Positions 52,816 through 62,093 of a stretch of DNA of 64,000 nucleotides are shown piece by piece. The notes under the pieces were generated by a model. The model ran no database searches. It was not told where the DNA came from and worked only from the letters and a program-made list of their open reading frames with translations. The translations under genes were made by a program, and so were the position numbers. Position 1 is the first letter of the stretch. Each line of letters starts with the position of its first letter. Source of the stretch: JBNKFV01 sp050290265 (lineage in GTDB: Bacteria > Pseudomonadota > Gammaproteobacteria > Pseudomonadales > Cellvibrionaceae); NCBI GenBank assembly GCA_050290265.1, contig JBNKHI010000002.1, positions 112,144 to 176,143 of the forward strand, written 5' to 3'.

Positions 52816-53204
52816 CGAACGCCCCTTAAGGGTTGCAACTACGTTAAAACTACCGGTAACACACTCCGTGATGTACACCAGACGGCACCACTGCAAAGAA
52901 GGCATATCTGCCCATAAGCAACAAGTATAGATGAAGAAGGACGCTTTACTCTGTGAAAGGTAATACAGGAAAGTAAGCCTGCACTTGCCGCAGCTCAGCA
53001 TAGCGGCTAGACAATAACGCATAGCAGTATGCGACGTCGCAGTAAAACTAGCGATGCAAGCATTGGGATAGCGATCAAATCTGGCATAATTCCAAACGAC
53101 TGTCATGACTATTACTGTCGCCACTGCACTTAATTGAGCTCAGATGCTGCTTCCCTTATGGTTTGCGCCTTATTAGCAGACAGCTTTCCCTTTTCAGCAC
53201 CTTT

Positions 53205-53222
53205 TGATATATTGCTATATCA
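53205..53222. promoter_or_regulatory. Palindrome TGATATA-TTGC-TATATCA before cassette B
   Basis: Two perfect 7-base arms with a 4-base spacer sit 74 bases upstream of the isochorismatase start. The position suits an operator or a promoter element for the amidase and the two deacetylase genes. TGATATA-like half-sites also occur at 2921 and 11431. Confidence 0.45.
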
Positions 53223-53295
53223 TTATTTTAAATAAGCGTAAATCCGTCATTAGCACGCTCATATTTTCCTTTTCACCCCCTACTGGAGGCTCACG

Positions 53296-53964
53296 ATGGA
53301 AACCACAGACAAGACAGCCAAGCAGATCTACATGGACGTTAAAGCCAACCCAAGCCGCGCGCGCTTTGGTTTTGGCAAGAAGGCCGTGCTGGTAAACATC
53401 GACCCGCAAAAAGCGTATACCCGTACCGACCTATTCAAAACTGCTTACGAAACAGACCCACGCCAATTGGAATACACCAACGAGTTAGCCAAAAAGTTTC
53501 GTGCGTTGGGCTGGCCAGTGGTCTGGACTCACGTTGCCTATATGGACAGCGGCGAAGACGCCGGCATTTGGGGCACGCGCACTGACACGCCAGATTCGCT
53601 ACAAAATATTAAATTCGATTCTGAGCGCAGCGAATTCGATGACCGCTTGGAAATCGACAAGGTCAAAGATGTCATTTATCTGAAGAAAATGCCCTCGGCA
53701 TTTTTTGAAACGCAATTACAGTCACTGCTGGTCTGGCATCAGGTAGATACCGTGATTGTCACCGGCGGGTCTACTTCTGGCTGCATTCGCGCTACCGCCG
53801 TAGAAAGTCTGTCGCGCGGCTACCGCACTATCGTGCCGGAGGAATGTGTAGCCGACAAACACGAAAGCTACCACTACGCGAACCTGACCGATCTGGCCCT
53901 GAAATATGCAGACGTTCTGAATGTTCAGGAAGTCTTTGACTGGCTGGAAAGCCAACAGTCTTAA
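53296..53964 (+). CDS. Isochorismatase-family amidohydrolase, cassette B
   Basis: A 222-residue cysteine hydrolase. The catalytic Asp is in KAVLVNIDPQKAYT, the Lys in YLKKMPSAFFETQLQ and the Cys in VTGGSTSGCIRATAVES. EECVADKHESYHYANLTDL...KYADVL follows, again the N-carbamoylsarcosine/maleamate amidase pattern, but it differs clearly from the cassette A copy, so they probably handle different half-amides. TGGAGG is a strong ribosome site. Two PuuE-like hydrolases follow on the same strand, an order that suggests imide opening and then half-amide cleavage. Confidence 0.88.
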   Translation: METTDKTAKQIYMDVKANPSRARFGFGKKAVLVNIDPQKAYTRTDLFKTAYETDPRQLEYTNELAKKFRALGWPVVWTHVAYMDSGEDAGIWGTRTDTPDSLQNIKFDSERSEFDDRLEIDKVKDVIYLKKMPSAFFETQLQSLLVWHQVDTVIVTGGSTSGCIRATAVESLSRGYRTIVPEECVADKHESYHYANLTDLALKYADVLNVQEVFDWLESQQS

Positions 53965-54032
53965 GTACTGTTATTACCATTATTGAGCCTTTATGTGCTG
54001 AGTGGGTGTTGCGCCCAACAAGGGGAATATCA

Positions 54033-54977
54033 ATGAAAGAAGATCCAGGGTTTTACGATTATTGGCCCTATGAGAACCGTCCTAAAATTCGCTGGCCCAA
54101 TGGTGCGAAAATGGCGTTTTGGGTTGCACCCAATATTGAATTTTATGAACTCAACCCGCCCGCCAATCCATTTCGCAAGGCATGGCCGCAACCCTACCCC
54201 GCAACCCAAGGCTACAGTATTCGCGACTACGGCAATCGCGTTGGCCATATGCGCCAAATGAAGTTGCTGGATAAATACGGTATTCGCGGTTCCATCTCAC
54301 TGTCGACGGCACTGTGTGATCATCACCCGGAAATTATCGAACTGTGCAAAGAACGCAATTGGGAATTTTTCAGCCACGGGATTTACAACACGCGCTATAC
54401 CTACGGCATGAGTGAAGAACAGGAGCGCGAAATGATTCGCGACTCCATCGACACCATTTACAAACACACCGGACAAAAATGTGCCGGCTACCTGGCACCG
54501 GCACTAAGCCATTCGGAATTGACGCTGGATTTGTTTGCTGAAGTGGGCAGCGACATGTTTGGGGACGATGCCGGTTTTTATACCTGTGACCTGTTCCATG
54601 ACGACCAGCCGACACCTATTCACCTACGCAGCGGCAAACGCTTCGTGTCGATTCCTTATTCACTGGAAATGAACGACACCATCGCCTACGTAGTGAACAA
54701 AGTAGAACCACGCCGTTACGGCCAAATGCTCAAGGACAATTTTGACCGACTGTATCAGGAAGGCGAAGAGTCCGGCACCATCATGTGTATACCCACCCAT
54801 AACTATCAAGTGAGCTGCCCGCACCGAATGAAAGCGTTTGAAGAAGCACTGGAATATATCACCGGACACAGTGACGTTTGGGTAACAACCGGCCGCGAGA
54901 TCGCCGAGTTTTTCCGCGATAACTACTACGATGAAGTAACTCAAGACATCAGTAACAAAGCGGTAAGGAGCGCATAA
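54033..54977 (+). CDS. Polysaccharide-deacetylase-fold hydrolase 1 (PuuE/imidase-like), cassette B
   Basis: From the ATG at 54033 (AGGGGA upstream) the product is 314 residues; the frame opens at 54006 but that start lacks a ribosome site. RPKIRWPNGAKMAFWVAPNIEFYEL replaces the metal-binding TFDDG with PNIEF. The second motif reads SHGIYNTRYTYG, with one His. IRDYGNRVGHMRQMKLLDKYG and GYLAPALSHSELTLDLFAE are as in the PuuE branch. A conserved HNYQVSCPHRMKAFEEALEYI closes the active site. It probably hydrolyses a cyclic imide or N-acyl amide. The next gene starts two bases after its stop. Confidence 0.85.
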   Translation: MKEDPGFYDYWPYENRPKIRWPNGAKMAFWVAPNIEFYELNPPANPFRKAWPQPYPATQGYSIRDYGNRVGHMRQMKLLDKYGIRGSISLSTALCDHHPEIIELCKERNWEFFSHGIYNTRYTYGMSEEQEREMIRDSIDTIYKHTGQKCAGYLAPALSHSELTLDLFAEVGSDMFGDDAGFYTCDLFHDDQPTPIHLRSGKRFVSIPYSLEMNDTIAYVVNKVEPRRYGQMLKDNFDRLYQEGEESGTIMCIPTHNYQVSCPHRMKAFEEALEYITGHSDVWVTTGREIAEFFRDNYYDEVTQDISNKAVRSA

Positions 54978-54979
54978 CC

Positions 54980-55909
54980 ATGGCACTGGATAAAGCACAC
55001 CTGACCTACCCTGAACGCAGTTATGGCATGGACCATGAGCGTTACGATTGGAGCATGTTGACAGACCGACCCGCCGTACAGTGGCCCAACGGTAAAAAGC
55101 TGGCGCTATGGATTAACGTCGGCATGCAATTTTTCCCCCTCAACCAGCAAGGCAAACCGTTTGCGGTGCCCGGCGGCATGACGATGCCATACCCAGACCT
55201 GCGCCACTTCTCACTGCGCGACTATGGCAACCGTGTGGGTATTTATCGTTTTCTAAAAGCGTTTGATCAATACAACGTAAAACCCACGTTTGCGTTTAGT
55301 TCTAAACTGGCTGAACGAGCCCCTTATTTGTTCGACAAAATTGTGGAGCGTGGCGATGAAATTATTTGTCATGGTTACCACATGGATGCGTTGCATTACG
55401 GCGGCCAGGACAAAAATGAAGAAGCAGAGCTGATTAAGCGTGCGCTGGACACCTTGCGCGACCTAAGTGGCCAGGCCGTAACGGGCTGGCTTAGCCCGGC
55501 TCGCAACGAAAGTGAAAATACACCGGAGCTGTTAGCGGCGCACGGCGTAAACTATTTTTGCGATTGGGTGAATGACGATATGCCCTACGCGTTTAAAACC
55601 GCCAATGGGCCATTGACGGCAATGCCATTGTCGAACGAGTTGGAAGACCGCTTTATTCTGGTTAACAACCTGCACAGTGAGCAGTCTTATGTAGAACAGA
55701 TTATCGACGCTTGTGATTTGTTGTTGAACGAAGCCAATGAGCAAGGTGGCCGAATATTAGCGCTCAACATTCACCCCTGGCTGCTGGGCCAACCGCACCG
55801 CATTGCCAAGCTGGAACAGGTTTTGGAATACGTCACCAACCAAGACGGTGTCTGGAGTGCAACCGCAAGCGATATTCTGACAGCGTTTGACCTGCAACAA
55901 AAAGCCTGA
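54980..55909 (+). CDS. Polysaccharide-deacetylase-fold hydrolase 2 (PuuE/imidase-like), cassette B
   Basis: A 309-residue homologue of the preceding gene. VQWPNGKKLALWINVGMQFFPL takes the place of the first metal motif and CHGYHMDALHYGG the place of the second, here with two His. LRDYGNRVGIYRFLKAFDQY and GWLSPARNESENTPELLAAHGVNY are well conserved, as is NIHPWLLGQPHRIAKLEQVLEYV. GGAG lies 9 bases upstream of the ATG. The tandem pair may act as a heteromer or on two related substrates. It ends the transcript at a strong terminator. Confidence 0.85.
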   Translation: MALDKAHLTYPERSYGMDHERYDWSMLTDRPAVQWPNGKKLALWINVGMQFFPLNQQGKPFAVPGGMTMPYPDLRHFSLRDYGNRVGIYRFLKAFDQYNVKPTFAFSSKLAERAPYLFDKIVERGDEIICHGYHMDALHYGGQDKNEEAELIKRALDTLRDLSGQAVTGWLSPARNESENTPELLAAHGVNYFCDWVNDDMPYAFKTANGPLTAMPLSNELEDRFILVNNLHSEQSYVEQIIDACDLLLNEANEQGGRILALNIHPWLLGQPHRIAKLEQVLEYVTNQDGVWSATASDILTAFDLQQKA

Positions 55910-55954
55910 GAACACAGTAAGTTATCTGCTGTAATTAACACGAGCGTTGCAGCA

Positions 55955-55986
55955 TAAAAAACCGGAGGTAGAACCTCCGGTTTTTT
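55955..55986. terminator. Strong bidirectional intrinsic terminator
   Basis: AACCGGAGGT-AGA-ACCTCCGGTT flanked by A- and T-runs, between the plus-strand hydrolase pair and the minus-strand lyase gene. It can serve both transcripts. Confidence 0.95.
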
Positions 55987-56081
55987 ATGTCTAAGCAATT
56001 TATACGCTGATTATATGCCTGCTATATACCGAGAGATAAGCACGTAAAACAATACATGCACATCAGCAAGCCAACCTAAAC

Positions 56082-56951
56082 TTACTCAGCCTTGCCCCAT
56101 TTTTTTTCAAATTCCCACACTTCTTCAAACCCAATCAAACTGCAGAATTCTTTAAAGTTAAAAATGGGTACGCCGGCTGGCTCTGGATTGCCACCTTGTG
56201 CAAGCATTTCCAGCAATGCGGTTTCCGCAGCCTTGGCTGCAGCAACACTAGTCAGTGCCGGTGCAATCGCCAACGCATAACCCAGCGCCTGCATTTCTGT
56301 TGCCGTACGCATCGGCGTTGAACCGCCGTTCGACATATTTGCCATCATCGGTCCATCAACACGGTCGCAAGCAATTTTCATTTCTTCGTCAGAATGCAGC
56401 GCTTCAATAAATAAAATATCAGCACCCGCTTTACGGTATTCGTTTGCACGTGCAATAGCAGCATCCAAACCTTCAGACTGGCGAGCATCAGTGCGCGCAA
56501 TAATCAGCATGTTCTCGTCTTTACGGGCATCCACGGCAACGCGAATTTTTTCAGCCATATCACCCGCAGGAATCACACGACGAAATGGTGTGTGACCACA
56601 TTTTTTTGGAAACTCCTGGTCTTCCATTTGAATCGCCGTCACGCCTGCTTCTTCGTAACCCCGCACCGTGTGATGCACATTTAACAAGCCACCAAAACCA
56701 GTATCAGCATCGGCCATCACTGCCCCATTGCTGGTTTTTACCAGTGTGGCAACGCGATCCAGCATTTGCGTAAACGTAGCAATACCCGCATCCGGCAGAC
56801 CATAAGCCGATGCGGTTAACCAATAACCAGAGGCATAAACAATATCAATGCCGACCTTGTTGGCGACTACCGCGGTAATCATGTCTTGAATACCGGGCGC
56901 TAAAACAAATTCACCGCGAGCTAATTTTTCACGCAATATTGGGCTTGCCAT
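56082..56951 (-). CDS. PEP mutase/isocitrate lyase family lyase (2,3-dimethylmalate lyase-like), cassette B
   Basis: The 289-residue protein is the close paralogue of the enzyme at 22179, identical in length and with the same motifs: MADADTGFGG, IQMEDQEFPKKCGH, IIARTDARQSEG and NFKEFCSLIGFEEVWEFEKKWG. The KKCGH catalytic loop marks a C-C lyase. The expected reaction is retro-Claisen or retro-aldol cleavage of a 2-hydroxy-diacid, such as 2,3-dimethylmalate or methylisocitrate, into pyruvate and a carboxylate. The presence of two near-identical copies in one window is unusual. It is upstream-oriented with the Fe-dehydrogenase and MDR genes. Confidence 0.88.
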   Translation of the reverse strand: MASPILREKLARGEFVLAPGIQDMITAVVANKVGIDIVYASGYWLTASAYGLPDAGIATFTQMLDRVATLVKTSNGAVMADADTGFGGLLNVHHTVRGYEEAGVTAIQMEDQEFPKKCGHTPFRRVIPAGDMAEKIRVAVDARKDENMLIIARTDARQSEGLDAAIARANEYRKAGADILFIEALHSDEEMKIACDRVDGPMMANMSNGGSTPMRTATEMQALGYALAIAPALTSVAAAKAAETALLEMLAQGGNPEPAGVPIFNFKEFCSLIGFEEVWEFEKKWGKAE

Positions 56952-57020
56952 AAAAAGTTCCTAATTACATTCGTGTTAGTGTTGAGCTATAAGCCAGAAA
57001 AAATGGCGATCCCGCTCGGC

Positions 57021-58211
57021 TTAAAAAATTTCTTTATAGATTGCAAAGGCATCATCGCGTGTCACTTCGCGCGGATTATTCACCAGCAACCGTTGTTGCA
57101 ACATGGCCTCGTCGGCAAGCATGCCCAACTCGTGTTCCGGTACAGTTAACTCACGCAATCTGGTTGGCAGTTTTAAATCGGCAATAAGCTCTTCCATATA
57201 ATCGATAAATACCGCACACGGATCCTTGCCTGCGTTCAGACTCGCACTGGCCGACGGCATGGCGTAACCGTTCATCACACACGGCAATAATTCGGCATAT
57301 AAACGCTGGGCACTTTGACCACTTGAACCCTGCGCGTTAAAGCGCAGCACACTGGGCAACACCAGCGAATTACTCAGGCCGTGAGGGATGTGATAGTTAC
57401 CACCCAGTGGGTAAGCCAGCGCGTGAACCGCAGCCACCGGCGCATTGGCAAATGCCTGCCCCGCCATCATGGCACCCAGTAGCATCTTGGAACGCGCCTC
57501 CAGGTTAGTGGGATTAGCGACTGCTTCGCGTAGATTACCCGCCATCAGCGTGAGTGCTTCACGCGCTAACAAGTCAGAATAAATGTTCTTTTTATGCTTA
57601 CTGGTAAACGCTTCAATGGCGTGAACCATAGCATCGATACCTGTTGCTGCCGTGACATGCGCGGGCAAGCCCACCGTTAACTCCGCATCAAGAATGGCGA
57701 TATCAGGTAATAGTTGTGGCGCAATAACACCGGCCTTGGTGGTCGCACCGGTGGTAATAATCGACGTGGGCGTCACTTCAGAACCGGTACCGGCAGTGGT
57801 GGGTAGCAGCAGCAATGGCAGGCGCGAACCCTTAACATTGCCAATACCGTACATGGTAGACAACGGTTGTTCTGAGCCCACCAATACCGCCACCAGTTTG
57901 GCGACGTCCATACTGCTGCCGCCACCCAAACCAATAACGCCATCAACCTGTTGCTCTGTCGCTGCAGCCACCGCTGCTAACACCAAATGCTCCGGCGGGT
58001 CTGCTTCAATATCGCTGTAAACAAAAGGCTCCAAACCGGCATTTTTTAGCAGCTCAATCGCTGGATGTGCGATTCCGGCCTTAAGAATACCGGGATCGGT
58101 AAGCAGCATCGGTTTGCGAATATGTAAATCGTGACAGTGATCGGCAATGGCTTTCACCGCACCCACATCACAGATAATTTTCTTTGCCGTAATAAACTCA
58201 ACCCGCTTCAT
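57021..58211 (-). CDS. Iron-containing alcohol dehydrogenase (group III)
   Basis: A 396-residue NAD(P)-dependent dehydrogenase. GVIGLGGGSSMDVAKLVAVL and PTTAGTGSEVTPTSIIT bind the nucleotide. Metal ligands are seen in GIDAMVHAIEAF (Asp and His), VHALAYPLGGNYHIPHGLSN (two His). It oxidises a primary or secondary alcohol or reduces an aldehyde; 1,3-propanediol, 4-hydroxybutyrate and maleylacetate-type reactions are all in the wider family. It is followed by the lyase gene on the same strand and probably shares a transcript with it. The motif TATAACAATAT lies 90 bases upstream. Confidence 0.9.
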   Translation of the reverse strand: MKRVEFITAKKIICDVGAVKAIADHCHDLHIRKPMLLTDPGILKAGIAHPAIELLKNAGLEPFVYSDIEADPPEHLVLAAVAAATEQQVDGVIGLGGGSSMDVAKLVAVLVGSEQPLSTMYGIGNVKGSRLPLLLLPTTAGTGSEVTPTSIITTGATTKAGVIAPQLLPDIAILDAELTVGLPAHVTAATGIDAMVHAIEAFTSKHKKNIYSDLLAREALTLMAGNLREAVANPTNLEARSKMLLGAMMAGQAFANAPVAAVHALAYPLGGNYHIPHGLSNSLVLPSVLRFNAQGSSGQSAQRLYAELLPCVMNGYAMPSASASLNAGKDPCAVFIDYMEELIADLKLPTRLRELTVPEHELGMLADEAMLQQRLLVNNPREVTRDDAFAIYKEIF

Positions 58212-58453
58212 ACCCGGTACCGTTTTTGATCAACATAGGGACAGGCATCCACACTCGGCCACTCAGCAAGTGCAGACACAGACATAATAATATTAATGCT
58301 ATAACAATATATCTTAATTGAAGCCTTGCTGAATCGCAAGAAATTGGTGCCACAGGCAGCCCGCAACAGCAGTCTGAACAGGAGGAAATTGCAGGGCGCT
58401 AACGGCACCACACTTAAGCGGGAAAGAGGGAAAAGCCGAGCACCGGCGCCTAA

Positions 58454-59455
58454 TTAATAAGCGGCAACAGACACCAGTGACTTGCCAACATTGTCACCGC
58501 GCATTAATTTGCAAAATGCCTCTGGTGCCGCAGCAAGTCCTTCCGCAATATCTTCGCGCATCACAATCTTGCCAGCGTTGATATCCGGCAGGCAGGCAGC
58601 TACAAATTCATCCCTGCGCGACTCAAAATCGTAAACCACTAAACCATAAACCGTAGCGCGCGCTAAAATCCAAAGCGCAGGAGGCGGCCCCGGCATAGCG
58701 GGTTCGCCGTTATATTCAGCCATGAGACCACACAAAATAACACGCGCACCCACCGCAAGATTGCGCGACGCAATGTGCAGTAATTCACCGCCCACTAAAT
58801 CAAAATAAATATCGATGCCGCTGGGTGCTAAAGCTTTGATACGCGCCTCAACATCATCACTGATGCGATTAATACAGGCGTCATAATTCAACGTCTCAAC
58901 TGCGTACCGGCACTTTTCTTCGCTACTGGAAATACCAATGACTGTGCAGCCGCGCAATTTGGCCAGCTGTCCCACCATGGCACCAACGCCACCAATCGCT
59001 GCCGGCACCACCACAACATCGCCGGGTTTTGGGTTGGCTTGCCAAATAAGACCAGCGTAAGCCGTTAAGCCCGGCATACCCAGCGCAGAAAGTGCATATG
59101 ACAAAGGCTGCAGATCTGGCGCAACCGGGCTCAGCTCGGTCGGCGTGTGTACCGAAAATTCCTGCCAGCCGCCCTGACAGCGCACCACATCGCCGGGCAT
59201 AAAACTACTGCTTTTTGAGGCCACGACAGTACTGATGGTTTCACCTCGCATCACATCACCCACCGCCAGCGCACCCGACATATGTCGCCCGGAAATCTGG
59301 CCGCGCATGTAAGGGTCTAACGACAAATAAATCGTTTGGCAAAGTACCTGGCCTTCGGTCAGCACAGGCAAGGGCGAAGTAGAGAGTAAAAAGTCGTCGG
59401 GTACCGGCTTCCCGGTTGGTACACGTGCCAGACGCACCTGGGTATTTTCGCTCAT
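58454..59455 (-). CDS. NADP-dependent MDR oxidoreductase (CurA / leukotriene-B4-dehydrogenase-like)
   Basis: A 333-residue zinc-independent medium-chain reductase. LDPYMRGQISGRHMSG near residue 47, GMPGLTAYAGLIW, PAAIGGVGAMVGQLAKLRGCTVIGISSS (NADP-binding) and VGGELLHIASRNLAVGARVILCG are characteristic. The family reduces alpha,beta-unsaturated carbonyl compounds, so an enone or unsaturated intermediate is a possible substrate. It lies 242 bases upstream of the Fe-dehydrogenase gene on the same strand and 125 bases from the CoA-transferase gene. Confidence 0.9.
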   Translation of the reverse strand: MSENTQVRLARVPTGKPVPDDFLLSTSPLPVLTEGQVLCQTIYLSLDPYMRGQISGRHMSGALAVGDVMRGETISTVVASKSSSFMPGDVVRCQGGWQEFSVHTPTELSPVAPDLQPLSYALSALGMPGLTAYAGLIWQANPKPGDVVVVPAAIGGVGAMVGQLAKLRGCTVIGISSSEEKCRYAVETLNYDACINRISDDVEARIKALAPSGIDIYFDLVGGELLHIASRNLAVGARVILCGLMAEYNGEPAMPGPPPALWILARATVYGLVVYDFESRRDEFVAACLPDINAGKIVMREDIAEGLAAAPEAFCKLMRGDNVGKSLVSVAAY

Positions 59456-59580
59456 AACAGTGTCACAACCCTGGAGTTAAATGGTGAAGCGTAATCATGC
59501 TGATGGGGCCGCAGCGGTCTGAATAGTGATTGATAAAATGCCATCAAAAAAACTAAAGACTGCTCTCCAGACAAACACCG

Positions 59581-60771
59581 CTAGGCCGACTGAATCACAC
59601 CCTCGGCAACCAAGCGATCGATATCAGCATCCTGATAACCCATTGCCGTTAACACAGCGCGATAGTTTTCGCCTTCTCGTGGAATGTCGTAACGAATACC
59701 TAAACGCTTTTCATCCATTTCAATCGGTAACGCCGGTAATTTGGATTGCTCGCCATTGGCAAAAGTCACGTCCAGCAGGCCGCCCGCATTCAAATGCGGA
59801 TCGTCGAACAAGTCTGACGGTTTGTTAATCGGGGCAAAGGGCAAACCAATGGCTTCTAATTTTTCCGTTAATGCGTCTTTGTCCATTGTTGCAAACATGG
59901 CATTCAGCACATCGTGAATACGGGCGCGATGTTCCACGCGGCCAGCATTGCTTTCCAGTGCGGTGTCTTGTGCAAACTCGGTAAGGCCAAACGCTTCACA
60001 AAAGCTGCGCCATTGCACATCACTGACCACACCAATAAACAACTGCTCGTCATTAGCACATTTGAATATATCGTAGATTGCCCAGGCAGACTGACGCACC
60101 GACATCGGTTGTGCCGGCGCACCTAACACAACCTGCTGCGCCATATGCTGACCCACCATGAATGCGGTTGTTTCATACAATGAGCTGGTAACACGCTTGC
60201 CTTTTCCGGTTCGGTGGCGCTCTTCCAAGCCAGCCAAAATACCAATAACACCAAACATTCCACCGGTAATATCAATCACCGACGAACCTGCACGCATTGG
60301 CCGATCCGGCAAACCTGTCATATACGCCAAACCACCCATCATTTGCGTGACTTCGTCCAATGCTGTGCGCTTTTCGTAAGGGCCACCCAAAAAGCCTTTC
60401 AATGAACAATAAATCAGCTGCGGGTTTAACTCTGACAACGCCTGATAGCCCAGTCCCAGTTTATCCATGGCACCAGGACGAAAGTTTTCGATCACGACAT
60501 CAGCACTCACTGCAAGATCCCGCGCAATCTGCAAACCTTCCGGCGTTTTCATATCGATACAAACGCTCTGCTTGTTGCGATTGTACATAGGGAAGTAGCC
60601 GGCGCCCGAACCTTTCAGACGTCGCGTCTTGTCGCCACCCGGCGGTTCAACTTTGATAACGGTAGCGCCCAGATCACCCAGAATTACGCCTGTCGCAGGC
60701 CCCATCACCATATGGGTAAATTCAACAACCTTAATGCCTTCCAAAGGCAAGCCCACTTCGTTTTCCATCAT
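59581..60771 (-). CDS. CaiB/BaiF family CoA-transferase, cassette B
   Basis: A family III CoA-transferase of 396 residues from the first of two adjacent ATG codons at 60771; the open frame continues to 60828 but lacks a good start. VVEFTHMVMGPATGVILGDLGATVIKVEP, YNRNKQSVCIDMKT and GSSVIDITGGMFGVIGIL (catalytic Asp) are visible. It would activate an alkylmalate or similar acid with CoA, feeding the HMG-CoA-lyase-like enzyme encoded on the divergent strand. It is the counterpart of the enzyme at 44794, with only moderate similarity. Confidence 0.88.
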   Translation of the reverse strand: MMENEVGLPLEGIKVVEFTHMVMGPATGVILGDLGATVIKVEPPGGDKTRRLKGSGAGYFPMYNRNKQSVCIDMKTPEGLQIARDLAVSADVVIENFRPGAMDKLGLGYQALSELNPQLIYCSLKGFLGGPYEKRTALDEVTQMMGGLAYMTGLPDRPMRAGSSVIDITGGMFGVIGILAGLEERHRTGKGKRVTSSLYETTAFMVGQHMAQQVVLGAPAQPMSVRQSAWAIYDIFKCANDEQLFIGVVSDVQWRSFCEAFGLTEFAQDTALESNAGRVEHRARIHDVLNAMFATMDKDALTEKLEAIGLPFAPINKPSDLFDDPHLNAGGLLDVTFANGEQSKLPALPIEMDEKRLGIRYDIPREGENYRAVLTAMGYQDADIDRLVAEGVIQSA

Positions 60772-60875
60772 TTTAATTCGCCCGTTCACTGGCAACCTCT
60801 GCCTACACATTGATAAATCCAGATGCACCTCTACCTGAGGACCTGAATCGCACCCACAAGGGGGCCGCTCCCACC

Positions 60876-60904
60876 TTGACTATGGTATAATATTATAACA
60901 TTAT
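60876..60904. promoter_or_regulatory. Divergent promoter with TTATAACATTA operator candidate
   Basis: TTGACT (60876-60881), a 17-base spacer and CATTAT form a plausible plus-strand promoter for the lyase gene. The spacer overlaps the near-palindrome AATATTA-TAACATT (60889-60902), which includes the 11-mer TTATAACATTA found upstream of the gntR gene. A repressor there would cover both divergent promoters. Confidence 0.5.
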
Positions 60905-60969
60905 ATCTTAAAATGAAAGGCTTGCACCGGCACGCCAACCCCCTGCAGACAGATAAAAAGGAGCCCCGA

Positions 60970-61899
60970 ATGGCAGCTATCGATATTATGATTAGCGAAG
61001 TAGGCCCACGTGACGGCCTGCAAAGCATTCCGCAAATCATGGCCACAGAGGCCAAAAAGGCATGGATCGACATGCTTGCGGAGGCCGGTCTGAAAGAAAT
61101 TGAAGTCGGCTCCTTTGTGCCCGCCAAAACCCTGCCGCAGCTGGCAGATACCGCTGAACTGGTTGCCCATGCGCGAACCATCAAAGGCCTGGACGTTGCC
61201 GTATTGGTCCCCAATTTACGGGGTGCCGAAAATGCCATCAAAGCCGGTGCCCACAAGATCACCATTCCGCTGTCGGTGAGCGAAACGCACAGCCTGCGCA
61301 ATGTAAATCGCACCCACGCACAAATGCTTGATGAAGTCCGTAAAATTGCCGCACTGATCAAAACACTACCAGCTGACCAGCGCCCGACTCTGGAAGGCGG
61401 CCTGTCGACCGCGTTTGGCTGCACCCTCGAAGGCAAAATCACAGACGACCAAGTGGTCAAAATTGCCGAAGACCTGATGCAAGCAGGCTGTGACGAAGTC
61501 GGACTGTCCGACACCACCGGTTATGCAAACCCAGTACAAGTTAAACGTCTCACCCAAAAAATCTGGACCGCGGTTGGCCGTGAAAACCTCAACGGTATTC
61601 ACCTGCACAATACCCGCGGCCAGGGTTTGGCCAATGCGTTAGCGGCGATTGATGTTGGCCTGACAACCGTTGATTCATCCATGGGCGGCATTGGTGGTTG
61701 TCCTTTTGCACCCGGTGCCAGTGGCAATATTGTGACCGAAGACCTGGTGTTTATGCTGGAAGCGATGGGTTTGAAAACCGGCATCAACTTTGACGCACTG
61801 TTAAAAGCCAGAGCCGTTGTTGCAGCAGCCTTACCGGATGTAGAACTCTATGGGTTTACACCAGATGCGGGCCTACCCAAAGGTTTTGAATACGCTTAA
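60970..61899 (+). CDS. HMG-CoA lyase family protein (citramalyl-CoA lyase-like), cassette B
   Basis: From the ATG at 60970, with AAGGAG 6 bases upstream, the product is 309 residues; the longer frame from 60913 would read through the leader. ISEVGPRDGLQSIPQ, IHLHNTRGQGLAN and GIGGCPFAPGASGNIVTED (catalytic Cys) are conserved. The metal loop HLHNTRG differs from HFHDTRG in the cassette A copy, so substrate or metal preference may differ. It diverges from the CoA-transferase gene, with which it should act in sequence, and ends at a strong terminator. Confidence 0.9.
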   Translation: MAAIDIMISEVGPRDGLQSIPQIMATEAKKAWIDMLAEAGLKEIEVGSFVPAKTLPQLADTAELVAHARTIKGLDVAVLVPNLRGAENAIKAGAHKITIPLSVSETHSLRNVNRTHAQMLDEVRKIAALIKTLPADQRPTLEGGLSTAFGCTLEGKITDDQVVKIAEDLMQAGCDEVGLSDTTGYANPVQVKRLTQKIWTAVGRENLNGIHLHNTRGQGLANALAAIDVGLTTVDSSMGGIGGCPFAPGASGNIVTEDLVFMLEAMGLKTGINFDALLKARAVVAAALPDVELYGFTPDAGLPKGFEYA

Positions 61900-61931
61900 G
61901 CAAGGCCGCTTGACGATTGCGAAAAAGTTTT

Positions 61932-61970
61932 AACTGTCTGCCATTTCGTCTACTGGCAGGCAGTTTTTTT
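61932..61970 (+). terminator. Intrinsic terminator after the lyase gene
   Basis: AACTGTCTGCCA pairs with TGGCAGGCAGTT, with one G-U pair on the plus strand, followed by a run of seven T. The remaining bases to 62093 hold nothing else I can name. Confidence 0.9.
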
Positions 61971-62093
61971 ATGCCTTTAATAAAAAAATACCCCCTGATT
62001 CTGCACAAAACAATCAAGGGTTTTAGTGGCCAGGGGCTATGCTGGCCAAGGATTATTCCGGCGATTCAACTGGCCTAAACAAGCGGCAACGTT

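Noticed and set aside
54033..55909. Polysaccharide or peptidoglycan deacetylase function
   Set aside because: No signal peptide, altered metal motifs, and PuuE-type conserved segments; cytosolic small-amide hydrolysis is more likely.
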